64,000 nt of DNA from MGBC124762 sp048201935. GTDB lineage: Bacteria > Bacillota > Clostridia > Oscillospirales > Oscillospiraceae. Within the stretch, counting starts at the first letter, position 1. Every line of letters starts with the position of its first letter. The notes beneath the pieces are model-generated. The model saw only the letters and a program-made list of their open reading frames with translations, did not search any database and had not been told where the DNA came from. Position numbers and translations under genes: made by a program. Positions 61,757 through 64,000 of the stretch are shown piece after piece. Location of the stretch: NCBI GenBank assembly GCA_048201935.1, contig DBFBGR010000001.1, positions 13,299 through 77,298 of the forward strand. The letters run 5' to 3'.

Positions 61757-63583
61757 TTACTGCTTCTTCTTGCTGGCTTCACGCATCCGGGCGGAGTGAT
61801 CTAACAACCGTTTGCGCAGGCGGAGGGACTTGGGGGTGACCTCCAGCAGCTCGTCATCGGCCAAAAACTCCAGGCACTGCTCCAAGCTGAGCTGCCGGGG
61901 CGGCACCAGCCGCAACGCCTCGTCCGAGCCGCTGGCGCGCATATTGGTGAGCTGCTTTTTCTTGCACACGTTGACGGTGATGTCCTCTTGCTTGGGGCAC
62001 TCGCCCACGATCATCCCGGCGTAGACGGGTACGCCCGCGCCGATGAAGAGCACGCCCCGCTCCTGGGCGTTGAAGAGGCCGTAGGTGACGCTCTCGCCGG
62101 TCTCGAAGCTGACCAGAGACCCGGTGGAGCGGCGGGAGATCTCTCCCTTCATGGGGGCGTAGCTGTCGAAGACGCTGGCCATGATGCCCTCGCCCTTGGT
62201 GTCGGTCAAAAACTCGTTGCGGTAGCCAAAAAGGCCCCGGGAGGGCACCAAAAACTCCACCTTCATCCGCTCGCCCACAGGGGTCATCTCCAGCAGGTCG
62301 CCCTTGCGAGAGCCGATCTTCTCAATGACCGCGCCCACGCAGTCGGAGGGCACGTCCACCACCAGACGCTCGATGGGCTCGCACTTCTTGCCGTCGATCT
62401 CCTGGTAGAGCACACGAGGGGGCGAGACCTGGAACTCGTAGCCCTCCCGCCGCATGGTCTCGATGAGGATGGATAGGGACATCTCGCCCCGGCCGGCCAC
62501 GTTGAAGGAGTCGGTGTTGTCGGTCTCGGTGACCTTCAGCGACACGTCCTTGAGCATCTCCCGCTGGAGCCGCTCACGAATTTGCCGGGAGGTGACGAAC
62601 TTGCCCTCCTTGCCGGCGTAGGGCGCGTCGTTCACCGAGAAGGTCATCTCCAGGGTGGGGGCGGCGATCTTGACGAACTCCAAGGGCTCCACGCAGTCGG
62701 TGGCGCAGATGGTGTCGCCTATGGTGATGTCGCCGATGCCGCTCATGGCGATGATCTCCCCGGCGGCGGCCTCGGTGATGGGGGTCTTGCCCAGGCCGTC
62801 AAACTCGTAGAGGGACACGGCCTTGGCCTTCTGGGGCGCCTCGTCCTTCTTGTGGAAGTTGCAAACGGCGATATCCTGATTTTGCTTGATGGTCCCCCGC
62901 TCGATGCGACCCACGGCGATGCGGCCCACGAACTCGTTGTAGTCGATGGAGCTCACCAGCATCTGGAAGGGCGCTTCCGTGTCGCACTCGGGGCCGGGGA
63001 TATAGTCCAAAATGGTCTCGAAGAGCGGCTTCAGGTCGGTGCCCGCCACGTCGGGAGAGTAGCTGGCGGTGCCCTGACGGCCCGAGCAGAAGAGCATGGG
63101 GCTGTCCAACTGCTCCTCGGTGGCGTCCAGGTCCAAAAGCAGCTCCAGCACCTCGTCCACCACCTCGTGGACCCGTTGGTCGGGGCGGTCGATCTTGTTG
63201 ACCACCACGATGACCCGGTGGCCCAGCTCCAAGGCGCGGCTCAGCACGAACCGGGTCTGGGGCATGGGGCCCTCGGCGGCGTCCACCAGCAAAATGACGC
63301 CGTTGACCATCTTCAAGATACGCTCCACCTCGCCGCCGAAGTCGGCGTGGCCCGGGGTGTCCACGATGTTGATCTTGGTGTCCTTATAGTGGACGGCGGT
63401 ATTTTTGGCAAGGATGGTAATGCCCCGCTCCCGCTCCAGGTCGCCGGAGTCCATCACCCGGTCCACCGTGGCCTGATTCTCCCGGTAGATGCCGCCTTGC
63501 TTGAGCATCTCGTCCACCAGGGTGGTCTTGCCGTGGTCCACGTGGGCGATGATGGCGACGTTTCTGATCTTCTCGTTTCGCAT
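61757..63583 (-). CDS. typA: translational GTPase TypA/BipA
   Basis: 608 aa. G1 AHVDHGKTTL, G2 RERGITI, G3 DTPGHADF (His present), G4 NKID. Domain II, III and V like EF-G, and the BipA-specific C-terminal domain (TNMRASGSDEALRLVPPRQLSLEQCLEFLADDELLEVTP). Ribosome-associated GTPase for assembly and stress response. SD AGAGGTG. Confidence 0.97.
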   Translation of the reverse strand: MRNEKIRNVAIIAHVDHGKTTLVDEMLKQGGIYRENQATVDRVMDSGDLERERGITILAKNTAVHYKDTKINIVDTPGHADFGGEVERILKMVNGVILLVDAAEGPMPQTRFVLSRALELGHRVIVVVNKIDRPDQRVHEVVDEVLELLLDLDATEEQLDSPMLFCSGRQGTASYSPDVAGTDLKPLFETILDYIPGPECDTEAPFQMLVSSIDYNEFVGRIAVGRIERGTIKQNQDIAVCNFHKKDEAPQKAKAVSLYEFDGLGKTPITEAAAGEIIAMSGIGDITIGDTICATDCVEPLEFVKIAAPTLEMTFSVNDAPYAGKEGKFVTSRQIRERLQREMLKDVSLKVTETDNTDSFNVAGRGEMSLSILIETMRREGYEFQVSPPRVLYQEIDGKKCEPIERLVVDVPSDCVGAVIEKIGSRKGDLLEMTPVGERMKVEFLVPSRGLFGYRNEFLTDTKGEGIMASVFDSYAPMKGEISRRSTGSLVSFETGESVTYGLFNAQERGVLFIGAGVPVYAGMIVGECPKQEDITVNVCKKKQLTNMRASGSDEALRLVPPRQLSLEQCLEFLADDELLEVTPKSLRLRKRLLDHSARMREASKKKQ

Positions 63584-63643
63584 TTCGATGCACCTCTAGG
63601 TCTTGTGTCTGTGATTGTCTTAGCATAAAAATTCAACCGGGAT

Positions 63644-63672
63644 ATTTTACACCATCACGCCAAGAATTGCAA
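63644..63672 (-). promoter_or_regulatory. promoter of typA
   Basis: Minus strand: TTGCAA (63667-63672), 17 bp, TAAAAT (63644-63649), about 60 nt before the start codon. Confidence 0.55.
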
Positions 63673-63698
63673 CAGTTTCTTCCCATACTCCACAAAAA

Positions 63699-63727
63699 AA
63701 CGCACGGCAAGCTCGCTGCCGTGCGTT
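63699..63727 (-). terminator. terminator after the small XRE gene
   Basis: AACGCACGGCA-AGCTCGC-TGCCGTGCGTT; the minus-strand tail is TTTTTGTGG. It abuts the stop codon at 63728. Confidence 0.85.
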
Positions 63728-63973
63728 TCAACCGTCTATACCCAGGAGCCAACCGACACTTACATCCAGAGCGTCCGCCAGAATGGGGAGTTCAAAGTCA
63801 GCGATGACCCGCCGTCCGGTCTCCATGCGGCTGATGGCCATCTGCTCCACCTGCAAACCCCGCACCTGGAGCCGCGCGGCCAGCATCCCCTGGGACAGTC
63901 CTGCCCGCTTGCGGGCTTCCTTGACCCGCTCCCCGGCGATGTTACACCGCTCCCCTAACGTGTAGATCCGCAT
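63728..63973 (-). CDS. small XRE-family helix-turn-helix protein
   Basis: 81 aa, SD GGGAGG. A single HTH_3 domain: IAGERVKEARKRAGLSQGMLAARLQVRGLQVEQMAISRMETGRRVIADFELPILADALDVSVGWLLG. There is no sensor domain. Short stand-alone HTH proteins of this kind occur as local repressors or antitoxins, but no partner gene is visible within the window. Confidence 0.82.
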   Translation of the reverse strand: MRIYTLGERCNIAGERVKEARKRAGLSQGMLAARLQVRGLQVEQMAISRMETGRRVIADFELPILADALDVSVGWLLGIDG

Positions 63974-64000
63974 ACTGCCTCCCGCTAATCATCTTTTTTA

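Overview
The window is a gene-dense, GC-rich (roughly 60-65 %) chromosomal segment of an endospore-forming, anaerobic Firmicute. The gene set points to the Oscillospiraceae (the Flavonifractor/Intestinimonas/Oscillibacter-like group): SigH, SpoVAD/SpoVAE, YqfC/YqfD, YlbJ, AddB instead of RecBCD, AdhE, and a Na+-pumping decarboxylase with PEP carboxykinase. The genus is an inference. I see no phage, insertion sequence, integron or CRISPR array. Both strands carry many long mirror ORFs that are GC artefacts and are left out.

Layout. 1-8.0 kb (minus): a run led by a CdaR/PucR-type regulator, then ftsE-ftsX, a coiled-coil M23 peptidase, an S41 peptidase and addB (cut by the window edge); the division-linked murein hydrolysis genes form one block. 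8.1-18.9 kb: a pseudouridine synthase, a DUF4830-type protein, two tandem secreted paralogues (the first behind a structured leader of about 290 nt), spoVAE-spoVAD, a secreted cysteine-peptidase-like protein, an acyl-ACP thioesterase, guaB and a CAP/SLH surface protein. 18.9-30.3 kb: a zinc-ribbon protein, sigH, glmM, ruvCAB, a GT39-like membrane protein, an Rrf2 regulator, a DUF421/DUF4363 pair, a secreted LRR protein and an EF-G paralogue.

30.3-38.8 kb (minus): a complete arginine operon argG-argH-argC-argJ-argB-argD-argF, preceded by nrdR. 38.9-41.2 kb: a tiny Asn/Gln/Lys-rich gene with a sigma-G-like promoter, then birA and bioY diverging from a double BirA operator. 41.3-46.6 kb (minus): oadA-oadG-biotin carrier-oadB-pckA. 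46.8 kb: a lone tRNA-Gln. 47-52.3 kb: adhE with an APH-like kinase, a GNAT enzyme and an SPFH protein.

52.3-57.5 kb (minus): the yqfC-yqfD-phoH-orf-ybeY-era-recO cluster. 57.6-64 kb: a lipoprotein, a small membrane protein, ylbJ, a small Cys protein, a divergent XRE-cupin regulator/LysE exporter pair, bipA (typA) and a small XRE protein.

The most interesting signals are regulatory. They are: a structured RNA with its own promoter and terminator at about 9445-9660; three sigma-G-like promoters (two with identical -35 and -10 boxes) in front of spoVAD, a DUF421 operon and a 46-codon gene; the same sigma-E -10 octamer before yqfC and ylbJ; two BirA boxes covering both divergent promoters; and an apparent AUA start codon in the XRE-cupin gene. 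All functional calls are from reading the sequence; no database search was run.
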